The notes under the pieces: generated by a model | What the model saw: the letters and a program-made list of their open reading frames with translations, nothing else | Database searches by the model: none | Told to the model about the DNA's origin: nothing | Shown here: in pieces, positions 1 to 6,114 of the stretch | Numbering within the stretch: the first letter of the stretch is position 1 | How the letters are laid out: the number at the start of each line of letters is the position of its first letter | Assembly (NCBI GenBank): GCA_937891045.1 | Contig: CALBEV010000041.1 | Location: 1 to 18,979 of the forward strand | Direction of reading: 5' to 3' | Source of the DNA: an uncultured Burkholderiales bacterium | GTDB lineage: Bacteria > Pseudomonadota > Gammaproteobacteria > Burkholderiales > Burkholderiaceae | DNA length: 18,979 nucleotides | Program-made: the position numbers and the translations under genes

Positions 1-2
1 AA

Positions 3-56
3 GACGATGCTGAAAGCCTTCAAATGAGCTTATTTGAGGAAATCTCCGGACACTAA
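3..56 (+). CDS. 3' end of an unidentified gene (partial)
   Basis: An open frame runs in from before the window and stops at a TAA at 54-56. It encodes a 17-residue acidic tail ending SLFEEISGH. Nothing in so short a piece identifies the protein. The frame is preferred over the alternative one stopping at 25-27 because its stop is overlapped by the 55-73 repeat copy, the same arrangement seen at other gene ends here. If real, the gene is convergent with matB. Low confidence because no start or domain is visible. Confidence 0.35.
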   Translation, partial: DDAESLQMSLFEEISGH

Positions 57-73
57 TGAATCTGACCCCAATT
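55..73 (-). repeat. R1 repeat copy 0 (degenerate left arm)
   Basis: Carries GAATCTGACCCCAATT, 16 bases of the 21-bp R1 consensus, with two bases missing from the left arm. Its orientation (CTGACCCC on the + strand) is that of the right terminus of the other elements, so its left partner may lie before the window. It sits between the probable stop at 54-56 and the matB stop at 82-84. Confidence 0.75.
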
Positions 74-81
74 GTTTTTGT

Positions 82-1605
82 TCAAACCATTTGGCGCAAC
101 ACGTTCTTCTGCACTTTCCCCATGGCATTGCGCGGCAACTCATCGAGCAACTTGCACACCTTGGGCACTTTGAAGCCCGCCAACTGCCCTTTCAACGCCA
201 GCAACAAAGCAGCGGGCTCCAGCAGCGCCCCGGGCTTGGCCAACACAAACGCGCAGCCCACCTCGCCAAAGTCAGGGTGCGGCATGCCCACCACCGCGCT
301 TTCCAACACACCGGGCAGTTGGTTCAAAGCGTCTTCAATTTCAGCCGGGTACACATTCAATCCGCCGCTGATGATCAAGTCCTTGTCGCGCCCGACGATT
401 CGGACATAGCCGCGCTCGTCCAGCGTGCCCATGTCGCCGGTGATGAAAAAACCATCGTGCGTGAACTCTTGCGCGGTTTTCTCAGGCATGCGCCAGTAGC
501 CGCCAAACACGTTCGGGCCTTTCACTTGGATGCTGCCCACCTCATGCAGCGCCACCGCCTGCCCTTGCGCATTGGCGATGCGCAGCGTGACGCCCGGCAA
601 CGGAAAACCGACGCTGCCGCCCACGCGCTGCGACTGCCCCTGAAAGCGCTCGTCGGCGGCATAGGGATTGGAGGTGAGCATCAGGGTTTCGCTCATGCCG
701 TAGCGCTCGAGCACGGTGTGGCCAGTGCGTACTTGCCATTGCGAGAAAGTGTCCACCAACATCGGTGCCGAACCGGAGATGAACAAACGCATGCCGCTGC
801 ACAGCTGGGCGTTCAAACCGGGCTGCGCCAACAAGCGGGTGTAAAAAGTTGGCACGCCCATGAACACCGTGGCGCGGGGCATATCGGCCAGCACCCGCTG
901 CGGCTCGAACTTGCTGTGCCACAGCATGGTGCTGCCGTTCAAAAGCGCGGCGTGGATGGCGATGAACAAACCGTGCACGTGAAAAATGGGCAAGGTGTGC
1001 AGCAGCACGTCGCCGGGCACCCAGCCCCAATAGTCTTTCAACATGAGCGCATTGCTGGCCAGGTTGGCGTGGCTGAGCATCGCGCCCTTGCTGCGCCCGG
1101 TGGTGCCGCTGGTGTACAAAATCGCCGCCAGGTCCTCGGGGCGACGCGACATGGGCGTGTGCTGATCGCTGTGGTGCGCGGCGCGTTCCAGCAGGCTACC
1201 ACCGCGTTGGTCGTCAAGGGTCACCACATAGCGCGTGCCTTGTTGAAACGCCAGCTTGCTGACCCAGCCGAAATTGGCGGGTGTGCAGACCACCACGGCA
1301 GGCTCGGCGTTGCCGATGAAGTAACTCAGCTCGGCGCTTTGGTAGGTCGGGTTCAAGGGCAAAAACACGTGGCCACTGCGCAGCGTGGCCAGATACAGCA
1401 GCATGGCTTCCACCGACTTGTCCACGTGCGCGGCGATGCGCGAGCCCGCGGGCAGATCCAAACTGTCAAGCCAATTGGCAAGCATGGCGCTGCCGCGCTC
1501 GATGTCGCGCCAGCTGTAGCGCAGGCCTTGGTCGGTTTCGATGGCGATGGCATCCAAGTTCGCGGGAAAGCCTTGGCGCAGTGTGAGGTAGAGGTTGGCG
1601 TTCAT
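82..1605 (-). CDS. matB: malonyl-CoA synthetase (acyl-adenylate family)
   Basis: Activates malonate with ATP and CoA through a malonyl-AMP intermediate, giving malonyl-CoA in the cytoplasm. The 507-aa protein is full length for MatB (about 500 aa). The phosphate-binding A3 loop YTSGTTGRSKG is at residues 164-174, the A5 motif ERYGMSET follows near the middle, then GGYWRMPEKT, the GDMG and GRDKDLIISGG hinge region, and the catalytic-lysine motif PRNAMGKVQKN with the lysine near 497. The combination of RYGMSET followed by TSNPY, the GYWRMPEKT stretch and the PRNxMGKVQKN end is characteristic of MatB rather than long-chain acyl-CoA ligases. The first ATG of the frame is used. No good Shine-Dalgarno is visible. 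No malonate decarboxylase or transporter gene lies beside it. The alternative is a generic medium- or long-chain ligase. Confidence 0.86.
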   Translation of the reverse strand: MNANLYLTLRQGFPANLDAIAIETDQGLRYSWRDIERGSAMLANWLDSLDLPAGSRIAAHVDKSVEAMLLYLATLRSGHVFLPLNPTYQSAELSYFIGNAEPAVVVCTPANFGWVSKLAFQQGTRYVVTLDDQRGGSLLERAAHHSDQHTPMSRRPEDLAAILYTSGTTGRSKGAMLSHANLASNALMLKDYWGWVPGDVLLHTLPIFHVHGLFIAIHAALLNGSTMLWHSKFEPQRVLADMPRATVFMGVPTFYTRLLAQPGLNAQLCSGMRLFISGSAPMLVDTFSQWQVRTGHTVLERYGMSETLMLTSNPYAADERFQGQSQRVGGSVGFPLPGVTLRIANAQGQAVALHEVGSIQVKGPNVFGGYWRMPEKTAQEFTHDGFFITGDMGTLDERGYVRIVGRDKDLIISGGLNVYPAEIEDALNQLPGVLESAVVGMPHPDFGEVGCAFVLAKPGALLEPAALLLALKGQLAGFKVPKVCKLLDELPRNAMGKVQKNVLRQMV

Positions 1606-1647
1606 GAAGGCATTTTCACAGCACGCTCAAAAAGCCTTGTTTTGAGA

Positions 1648-1668
1648 AATTGGGGTCAGATTCCAATT
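1648..1668 (+). repeat. R1 repeat copy 1
   Basis: Perfect 21-bp copy reading GGGGTCAGATTCC on the + strand. It is the left terminus of element 1 and the exact inverse of 1713-1733. Confidence 0.9.
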
Positions 1669-1671
1669 CAT

Positions 1672-1705
1672 TCAAAAAATGGTCCCCAGGCCGTGGGGCT
1701 TTGAA
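1672..1705 (-). repeat. R2 module fragment
   Basis: Read on the minus strand, this 34-bp stretch matches the first half of the R2 modules at 2603 and 12794 with a single base difference (GCCC for GCCG). The 3' arm of the large R2 hairpin is missing. The base change lets a different hairpin form locally, CCCCA at 1684-1688 with TGGGG at 1694-1698. Confidence 0.75.
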
Positions 1706-1712
1706 GAAAAAC

Positions 1713-1733
1713 AATTGGAATCTGACCCCAATT
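1713..1733 (-). repeat. R1 repeat copy 2
   Basis: Perfect 21-bp copy reading GGAATCTGACCCC on the + strand. It is the right terminus of element 1, facing copy 1. Confidence 0.9.
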
Positions 1734-1824
1734 AAACCGTGAATCGTGATACATGAAAACGGCAAAACGTTGAATTTAAGTATCATAAAAACGGCTTCAA
1801 GGCCCGCCCATACTGACAACCCCC

Positions 1825-1905
1825 TCAAATCACGGTATTTCGACCTCCTTCAAACAGGCCGTCGAACTTAACCACTTTCGGCTCGCCCCAGCCCAGAATG
1901 GTCAT
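1825..1905 (-). CDS. 26-codon open reading frame, possible remnant or small peptide
   Basis: An ATG at 1905 opens a frame ending in TGA at 1825-1827. The predicted peptide starts MTILGWGEPKVVKFDG and is protein-like in composition, rich in Gly, Val and charged residues. Two in-frame stops lie just upstream of the ATG, so it is not the tail of a longer intact frame. No Shine-Dalgarno is visible and I recognise no family. It may be a leftover of a decayed gene or chance. Confidence 0.15.
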   Translation of the reverse strand: MTILGWGEPKVVKFDGLFEGGRNTVI

Positions 1906-1937
1906 CGAACATCAACATTAACCCAACCTGATTGGTT

Positions 1938-2174
1938 ATGATGGCTTCCATCCGCGTCAATGCACTTCGCTTGGTGATCTACCCGAATGACCATGGCCCA
2001 CCGCACGTCCATGTGATGGGCCCAGGATGGGAGCTGAAAGTGCGCTTGAAGGAGCCGCCAGAGTTGGTGGCGGTGCTTGGCAAGCCCAAAACCGCCGAGT
2101 TGGCAGAAGGTCTGGACGCGGTTTGGCGGCACCTGCGTGAATTGACACAAATGTGGGGCAGATTGCATGACTGA
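1938..2174 (+). CDS. DUF4160 family protein (probable toxin-antitoxin-like partner)
   Basis: A 78-aa protein built around the DUF4160 signature: a hydrophobic strand followed by NDHGPPHVHV, then a strand and two helices ending in LTQMWGRLHD. DUF4160 genes are commonly found directly before a DUF2442 gene, and such pairs are predicted, not proven, to be toxin-antitoxin modules. Here the stop (2172-2174) overlaps the next start at 2167 by 8 bases, which implies translational coupling. Start choice is uncertain: TTG at 1932, ATG at 1938 and ATG at 1941 are in frame, none with a clear ribosome site. I use the first ATG. Biochemical activity is unknown. Confidence 0.75.
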   Translation: MMASIRVNALRLVIYPNDHGPPHVHVMGPGWELKVRLKEPPELVAVLGKPKTAELAEGLDAVWRHLRELTQMWGRLHD

Positions 2175-2598
2175 ACAAACCAAAGCAAATTGGCTAGCGC
2201 ATCAACTGGCGGCTGCGCCCAGCCTGACCCACCCTGTCCATGATGCCGTGCATGCCGTGTCCGCGGGCTACGACGAAACCAGCCAGCACATCGTCGTGAC
2301 CATGAGCAACGGCGCAGCGTTTTCATTTCCACCTCAGCTCGCGCAAGGCTTGCAAAAAGGCTCTCCTTCGCAATGGGCAGAGGTGGTGCTGTCGCCCATG
2401 GGCACGGGTTTGCATTGGCCGCAGTTGGATGCGGATTTGTCGGTTCAGGGCTTGCTTGAGGGGGTGTTTGGCAGCCGCGCTTGGCGTCGTGCACATGCTG
2501 CCCGCGCGGGCAGCGTCAAGTCCGAGGCGAAAGCTCTGGCGGCTCGCGCCAATGGTGCCAAGGGTGGGCGGCCAAAGAAGCGGTTCGATTCCAATTGA
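2167..2598 (+). CDS. DUF2442 family protein (partner of DUF4160)
   Basis: A 143-aa protein. The DUF2442 fold is recognisable at residues 20-95: HDAVHAVSAGYDE, the strand with MSNGAAFSFP, and the hallmark GLHWPQLDADLSVQGLLEG near 80-98. A basic tail follows with SVKSEAKALAARANGAKGGRPKK, an ending common in proteobacterial DUF2442 proteins and suggestive of nucleic-acid binding. The start overlaps the upstream gene by 8 bases. The last four residues (FDSN) and the TGA stop are read from, or directly beside, an R1 repeat half at 2582-2596, so the original C-terminus may have been replaced when the element landed. Role as antitoxin or regulator is inferred only from pairing. Confidence 0.78.
   Translation: MTEQTKANWLAHQLAAAPSLTHPVHDAVHAVSAGYDETSQHIVVTMSNGAAFSFPPQLAQGLQKGSPSQWAEVVLSPMGTGLHWPQLDADLSVQGLLEGVFGSRAWRRAHAARAGSVKSEAKALAARANGAKGGRPKKRFDSN
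2582..2596 (+). repeat. R1 repeat half-copy 3
   Basis: GGT followed by GATTCCAATT, the right half of R1 in the GGGGTCAG orientation. It lies inside the last codons of the DUF2442 gene, whose TGA begins at 2596. Confidence 0.6.
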
Positions 2599-2602
2599 TT
2601 CA

Positions 2603-2671
2603 CTTCAAAGCCGCACGGCCTGGGGACCATTTTTTGAGCGAAAGACCAGAAAAATGAGTCCCCATGGCGGG
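2603..2671 (+). repeat. R2 hairpin module, copy A
   Basis: This 69-bp module is identical to 12794-12862 except for one base (C at 2620, A at 12811). It can fold on itself: TGGGGAC at 2621-2627 pairs with GTCCCCA at 2658-2664, and the ATTTTT and AAAAAT tracts just inside extend the stem, leaving a loop of about 14 bases. Both T and A tracts lie in the stem, so it is not a classical intrinsic terminator. Confidence 0.85.
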
Positions 2672-2700
2672 CGGCGAAAGCGTGACTTCAAGGCTAAAAC

Positions 2701-2721
2701 AATTGGAATCTGACCCCGATT
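2701..2721 (-). repeat. R1 repeat copy 4
   Basis: 21-bp R1 with one mismatch (CCCCGATT in place of CCCCAATT). It is the inner member of a tandem doublet with a 26-bp period. Confidence 0.88.
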
Positions 2722-2726
2722 CTTTT

Positions 2727-2747
2727 AATTGGAATCTGACCCCAATT
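2727..2747 (-). repeat. R1 repeat copy 5
   Basis: Perfect 21-bp R1, the outer member of the doublet. It ends one base before the lgt stop codon (TAA on the minus strand, 2749-2751). Confidence 0.9.
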
Positions 2748-2748
2748 G

Positions 2749-3549
2749 TTAGCCTCGGCGGCGCACCAGGAACAGGCCAACGACGACCATGGGCACACAC
2801 AGCCACTGCCCCATGCTCAGGCCCAGCGCCAGCAAGCCCAGGTGCGCATCGGGCTCGCGGAAATACTCGGCGATGAAACGCGTCAATCCATAGCCGATCA
2901 AAAACAAGCCGGAGATGAAACCGGTGTGCCGATGCGCCCGCCCGCCCTGCCACCACAGCAGCGCGAACAACAGCAGGCCTTCCAGCAAAAACTGATAGAC
3001 CTGCGAGGGATGCCGCGCCAACGCGCTGCCGCTTTGCGGGAACACCATCGCCCACGGCAGGCTGGGGTCGGCGGCGCGGCCCCACAGCTCGCCATTGATG
3101 AAATTGCCCACCCGCCCTGCGGCCAAACCGGTGGGCACGCACGGCGCCACAAAGTCGGTCACTTGCAGCCAGGGTTTGCCGCGCTGCCAGCCGTACAAGG
3201 CCAAGGCGCCAATCACGCCCAGCATGCCGCCGTGAAAGCTCATGCCGCCTTGCCACAAGTACAGCACTTCCAGCTGGTGCGCGGCGTAATAGCCGGGTTT
3301 GTAAAACAAGCAGTAGCCAATGCGCCCGCCCAGCACCACACCCAGCACGCCGTAGGTCATCAGGTCGTCGATGTCTTTCGCACCCCACATGCCTTGTTGC
3401 GCCAAGGCGGCAAACGGCGGCTGCCGCAACCGGCGGTGCGCCAAGAACAAAAACAGCATGAACGCCGCCAAGTAGGTGAGGCCATACCAGTGGATGGACA
3501 CAGGCCCTATCGAGAGGGCCACGGGATCGATTTGAGGATGAATCAGCAT
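2749..3549 (-). CDS. lgt: prolipoprotein diacylglyceryl transferase
   Basis: Inner-membrane enzyme that transfers diacylglycerol from phosphatidylglycerol to the lipobox cysteine of prolipoproteins, the first step of lipoprotein maturation. The chosen start gives 266 aa beginning [12 protein letters not shown], the usual N-terminus in this order; the frame extends about 20 codons upstream but that part looks non-coding. Conserved Lgt features are in order: [20 protein letters not shown], the catalytic-region [14 protein letters not shown], the signature [21 protein letters not shown], and a C-terminal [12 protein letters not shown] before the last membrane segment. Several hydrophobic segments fit the seven-helix topology. 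It is convergent with DUF2442, with a repeat ending next to its stop. No obvious Shine-Dalgarno. Confidence 0.95.
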   Translation of the reverse strand: MLIHPQIDPVALSIGPVSIHWYGLTYLAAFMLFLFLAHRRLRQPPFAALAQQGMWGAKDIDDLMTYGVLGVVLGGRIGYCLFYKPGYYAAHQLEVLYLWQGGMSFHGGMLGVIGALALYGWQRGKPWLQVTDFVAPCVPTGLAAGRVGNFINGELWGRAADPSLPWAMVFPQSGSALARHPSQVYQFLLEGLLLFALLWWQGGRAHRHTGFISGLFLIGYGLTRFIAEYFREPDAHLGLLALGLSMGQWLCVPMVVVGLFLVRRRG

Positions 3550-3707
3550 GGGGGCACTGTAAAGCATGGGCCATGACGGCTGGTTGAACAGCCACGGGCC
3601 CCGGCCCAAACCAGCAAAACAACTAAAAAAGTAACTTTAAAATTGAAAAATACCGCGATTGTGTGGCATTTATTGAACGTTTAGCGGCATATTTGTAGGT
3701 ATTTATG

Positions 3708-3735
3708 TTGCAATTGACAAAATCCTGCTTACCAT
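3708..3735 (+). promoter_or_regulatory. candidate promoter of the fimbrial operon
   Basis: TTGCAA at 3708-3713 and TACCAT at 3730-3735 are 16 bases apart, a weak sigma-70 match. A perfect -35 hexamer TTGACA at 3714-3719 overlaps but has no good -10 at 17 bases. The start codon lies about 80 bases downstream, leaving a leader of about 70 bases. Confidence 0.3.
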
Positions 3736-3803
3736 AGGTCTCAGATTGTGAATCGCCCTCCATAAAAAAGCGAACACATCTGTTTCATTCAACCCAGTTC
3801 TCA

Positions 3804-3808
3804 AAGGA
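3804..3808 (+). promoter_or_regulatory. ribosome binding site of pilin gene 1
   Basis: AAGGA, seven bases before the ATG at 3816, fixes the start of the first pilin gene. Confidence 0.75.
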
Positions 3809-3815
3809 TCTCACG

Positions 3816-4460
3816 ATGAAAAAATCGTTCTCTCTCAGCAAAACAGCCCTGGCTGTGGCCAGCGGCTCGTTCTTCGCGCTGTCGGCTCCAGCCTACGCTG
3901 AAAATGACAAGGCCCTGGTTGAAATCACCGGCCAAATCAGTCCAACCACTTGTGTGCTCTACATGGCGGAAAGTGCCGATGGCGATCGCACCAAAACAAG
4001 CAAAACCCTGGATTTGGGCAACATCAAAAGTGGAACCAACGGTTTTGGCCCTGGCAAAACCTTTGGCACCGCCAAGAAAGTGGTGTTCACTTTGAGCGCC
4101 AGATCAGGCGAAACAACACCCTGCAGGGCGGCCACTGACAACGCCAGATGGAATGTGGTCCTGGGTTTTGCCCCTGACAGCGTGGCCTATACGACTACAG
4201 GCGGAACCTTCGCGAAAAACCAAGGCAAAGGAGGAACCGACGCATGGTTGGCTTTGAGTGATGTAACGACGAGCACTACCACACCCAGCATGCTCACCCT
4301 CAAAGAGACCATGGGATACACGGGCACCACGGTGTCAAAAACCGATCGCCGGTTGAATCAAAACATCACCTTGCAAGCGCAACTTGCTTACTCCGGCACC
4401 ACTGCAGCCAGCGTAGGTCCATTTGTCGCGACCATCCCCTTGTTGGTTGTCTACAAGTGA
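3816..4460 (+). CDS. fimbrial subunit (pilin 1, probable major pilin)
   Basis: A 214-aa secreted protein of the chaperone-usher pilin type. The signal peptide ends at AYA (residue 28). The mature N-terminus ALVEITGQISPTTC is the usual first strand with the disulfide cysteine C46; its partner is C103. The C-terminus PLLVVYK has the hydrophobic strand with a penultimate tyrosine that fimbrial chaperones recognise. It is first in the operon, has the best ribosome site and is followed by a hairpin, all fitting the most abundant subunit. It is a close paralogue of the next gene: both share SKT, LGN, a FGT-K-FT block and the PC cysteine at matching positions. Receptor specificity cannot be told. 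Confidence 0.85.
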   Translation: MKKSFSLSKTALAVASGSFFALSAPAYAENDKALVEITGQISPTTCVLYMAESADGDRTKTSKTLDLGNIKSGTNGFGPGKTFGTAKKVVFTLSARSGETTPCRAATDNARWNVVLGFAPDSVAYTTTGGTFAKNQGKGGTDAWLALSDVTTSTTTPSMLTLKETMGYTGTTVSKTDRRLNQNITLQAQLAYSGTTAASVGPFVATIPLLVVYK

Positions 4461-4490
4461 CGGGCCCAGCGATCACATCCAAATCACTGA

Positions 4491-4520
4491 AAAAGCATGG
4501 GCTCAAGCCATGATGCTTTT
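4491..4520 (+). terminator. hairpin between pilin genes 1 and 2 (attenuator or RNA-processing site)
   Basis: AAAAGCAT (4491-4498) pairs perfectly with ATGCTTTT (4513-4520), with an inner GGC/GCC stem and a TCAA loop. The run of four T sits in the 3' arm, so termination would be partial. A leaky stop or 3'-protecting hairpin here would leave more mRNA for pilin 1 than for the genes downstream. Confidence 0.5.
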
Positions 4521-4550
4521 CATCCAAGTTAAAGCAAAGGAATCTTCAGC

Positions 4551-5168
4551 ATGAAACACATTTCGAAAATCTCACAAGCCACAACGCTGGTTTGTGCCTT
4601 GGGCGCTGCGTGCTTGCCCAGCCTGTCAGCCCATGCCGACACAGGCACCTTGACCGTCAAAGCGGCGATTGCCACCACCACCTGCGCTCTCGTGATTGGC
4701 GACACCCGCGATAGCGCCAATGGAAGCAAAACCTCATACAAAGCAGTGAATTTGGGCAACTTGAGCGGCACCAACTCTTCAAGCGTTGTTGGTGCAACTT
4801 TTGGTACTCCCAAGAATATTTATTTCACATTTAAAAACCCCAGCAACTTGAGCCAACCCTGTGCGATCAACTCTACGTTTTGGCAAGTCAAGACCACTTT
4901 GTCAGCCAGTCAAATCTCCTCGGTCGCCAACAAAACATATCTGAAAAATGCAGTCACAGGTGGTACGAATGCAGGGGTGGTGATTACGAACGCGGGCGGC
5001 AAAGAATTTGATTACTCGAAAATTAGCCAAATTCCACTTACCCTGGCAGCTGGTGCCAAGAGCTCTCCAATAGGGGTCATCAAAGCCCAGTTCATACACA
5101 CTACCAACACAGCAGCCACCGCAGGCAGATACAACTTCCTGTTACCGCTGACCGTGATTTACAACTGA
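4551..5168 (+). CDS. fimbrial subunit (pilin 2, paralogue of pilin 1)
   Basis: A 205-aa secreted pilin. The signal peptide ends near SAHA (residue 29). Cysteines C45 and C104 match those of pilin 1, and the intervening sequence aligns with it almost without gaps (KTSYKAVNLGN against KTSKTLDLGN; GATFGTPKNIYFTF against KTFGTAKKVVFTL). The C-terminal strand PLTVIYN again has a penultimate tyrosine. A good ribosome site AAGGAA (4537-4542) precedes the ATG by eight bases. The middle of the gene (about 4800-5040) uses more AT-rich codons than its neighbours. It may be a second shaft subunit or an antigenic alternative to pilin 1. Confidence 0.83.
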   Translation: MKHISKISQATTLVCALGAACLPSLSAHADTGTLTVKAAIATTTCALVIGDTRDSANGSKTSYKAVNLGNLSGTNSSSVVGATFGTPKNIYFTFKNPSNLSQPCAINSTFWQVKTTLSASQISSVANKTYLKNAVTGGTNAGVVITNAGGKEFDYSKISQIPLTLAAGAKSSPIGVIKAQFIHTTNTAATAGRYNFLLPLTVIYN

Positions 5169-5182
5169 TCAAGTTGGCCCCC

Positions 5183-5845
5183 ATGCACTCCTTACCGCGC
5201 TTGTCTGTCACCACCAGAATGGTTCGTTGTGGCGTCGTGGGGCTTTTGATTTTGGGTTTTGCAACCGGGTCAACCGCCCAGTTGCAAACCAAGCCTTTAG
5301 AGAATTTGGGTTCGTTGAAAGCGAATGTCACGATCCCCACCTGTTTGCCAGCTGGTTTGTCCAGCGACAGCAGCAACCTGTTGGTGGTGAATTTGCCCCC
5401 TTTAAGCGCAAACACTTTGAGCGACAGCAACTTCGGTCCGGTCACCCCAGTGGAGATCGACATGCGCAACGAGGCCAACGCAGCGTGTCTGAAGCCTTTG
5501 CGTCAAAACGCCACCTTGGTTTTTGACCAAGCCTTTGCCGCCGTGGCCCCCAACACCGGTTTGCTGCGCAACACCGCCCGCGACAACCCCGCCAGCAACG
5601 TCTATGTGCAGTTGGGTTTCTTCGATGCCACCGGTTTGTTCACCCCGCTGGATTTGCGCCAACCGTTGAAGCTGACCCCGACCATGTGGCGCGACAGCAG
5701 CACCTTGATGCTGGGCGCACGCTATGTGGCTGCCCGTGCCGTGACACGGCTAAACCCGAATCAGCTCACTGCCACCACCTCGGGTGCGGCGGTGACCCCT
5801 GGGCAGGTGCAAGTGCAACTGCCTTTTCTGATGAAAGTCCATTGA
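5183..5845 (+). CDS. fimbrial minor subunit (pilin 3)
   Basis: A 220-aa secreted protein with a hydrophobic signal segment (VVGLLILGFATGSTAQ). The mature part has the pilin pattern: a first strand LKANVTIPTC, a second cysteine in EANAACLKPL, Asn/Ser-rich middle strands, and a C-terminal alternating strand QVQVQLPFLMKVH. It starts 14 bases after pilin 2. The TTG at 5174 is in frame, but the ATG at 5183 is preferred; no ribosome site is visible for either, so translational coupling is likely. It diverges more from pilins 1 and 2 and could be a tip, base or linker subunit. No separate N-terminal lectin domain is present. Confidence 0.72.
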   Translation: MHSLPRLSVTTRMVRCGVVGLLILGFATGSTAQLQTKPLENLGSLKANVTIPTCLPAGLSSDSSNLLVVNLPPLSANTLSDSNFGPVTPVEIDMRNEANAACLKPLRQNATLVFDQAFAAVAPNTGLLRNTARDNPASNVYVQLGFFDATGLFTPLDLRQPLKLTPTMWRDSSTLMLGARYVAARAVTRLNPNQLTATTSGAAVTPGQVQVQLPFLMKVH

Positions 5846-5880
5846 TGAATCCGCGCGTTTTGAACATGGAAACAACAGCT

Positions 5881-5903
5881 GCCCCGCGAAAGCGGCTTTT
5901 TTT
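5881..5903 (+). terminator. probable rho-independent terminator after pilin 3
   Basis: CCGC (5884-5887), GAAA tetraloop, GCGG (5892-5895), then a T7 run (5897-5903). The stem is only four base pairs plus a bulged outer pair, so read-through to the downstream genes is likely. Confidence 0.5.
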
Positions 5904-6114
5904 GCCTCCAAACAAGCAAATCTGAGCAAGTGTTGAAAGTATTTCAAAGCGTTTACAAAAACCAAACCAAGGAGATGAATTCACCCGCTTTTGTATGACG
6001 ACTGGCGTTCGCGCTGAATGCTAAAGAGGCTTTTGCGGCTTCGGTGTTGTTTTGATTCAATGCCATTCAGGCAGGTGTGCTGGACACCTGATGAACCATT
6101 CAAGGGGTTGAACC
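5904..6114. other. leader region before the mini-pilin gene
   Basis: About 210 bp without a convincing gene. TTGAAA (5933-5938) and TACAAA (5954-5959) are 15 bases apart, a weak promoter candidate that would let the small protein, chaperone and usher be transcribed separately from the pilins. An AAGGAG at 5969-5974 directly abuts a seven-codon frame and is probably not functional. Confidence 0.3.

Larger units (their letters stand above)
1648..1733. mobile_element. 86-bp REPIN/MITE-like element 1
   Basis: Bounded by two perfect 21-bp R1 copies in inverted orientation (1648-1668 and 1713-1733). The 44-bp interior contains a reversed fragment of the R2 module. There is no coding capacity, so any movement would need a transposase supplied in trans. 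The two-inverted-REP layout is that of REPINs, which are mobilised by REP-associated tyrosine transposases. That assignment is inference. Confidence 0.6.
1606..1937. other. head-to-head intergenic region (matB / DUF4160)
   Basis: This 332-bp spacer separates the divergent matB and DUF4160 genes. It holds the 86-bp inverted-repeat element at 1648-1733. The remaining 200 bp are fairly AT-rich at 1734-1800. I could not pick out a convincing sigma-70 promoter for either gene. A 26-codon reading frame at 1825-1905 on the minus strand is listed separately. Confidence 0.6.
2582..2747. mobile_element. REPIN/MITE-like element 2
   Basis: Left end is a half R1 (2582-2596), then a full R2 hairpin module (2603-2671), then a tandem R1 doublet in inverted orientation (2701-2721 and 2727-2747). 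It fills the tail-to-tail space between DUF2442 and lgt. It contains no gene. Boundaries are set by the repeats, and no target duplication could be recognised. Confidence 0.55.
3550..3815. other. AT-rich divergent spacer lgt / fimbrial locus
   Basis: About 266 bp. The stretch 3625-3735 is clearly richer in A+T than the flanking genes and has several short A and T tracts. It must hold promoters for lgt (leftward) and the fimbrial operon (rightward). AT-rich spacers ahead of fimbrial operons are often bound by H-NS-like silencers, which is inference here. Confidence 0.5.

Noticed and set aside
34..1704. 556-codon + strand frame opposite matB
   Set aside because: Its translation is His/Gln/Ala-rich with no domain and mirrors matB on the other strand. 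It is a shadow of a GC-rich gene.
2600..3622. 340-codon minus-strand frame overlapping lgt in another frame
   Set aside because: Lgt in the neighbouring frame has all family motifs. This frame is Arg/Ala-rich and its end reads through the R2 repeat.
5975..5998. Seven-codon frame after AAGGAG before the mini-pilin gene
   Set aside because: The Shine-Dalgarno directly abuts the ATG with no spacing and the peptide is only seven residues. Most likely chance.
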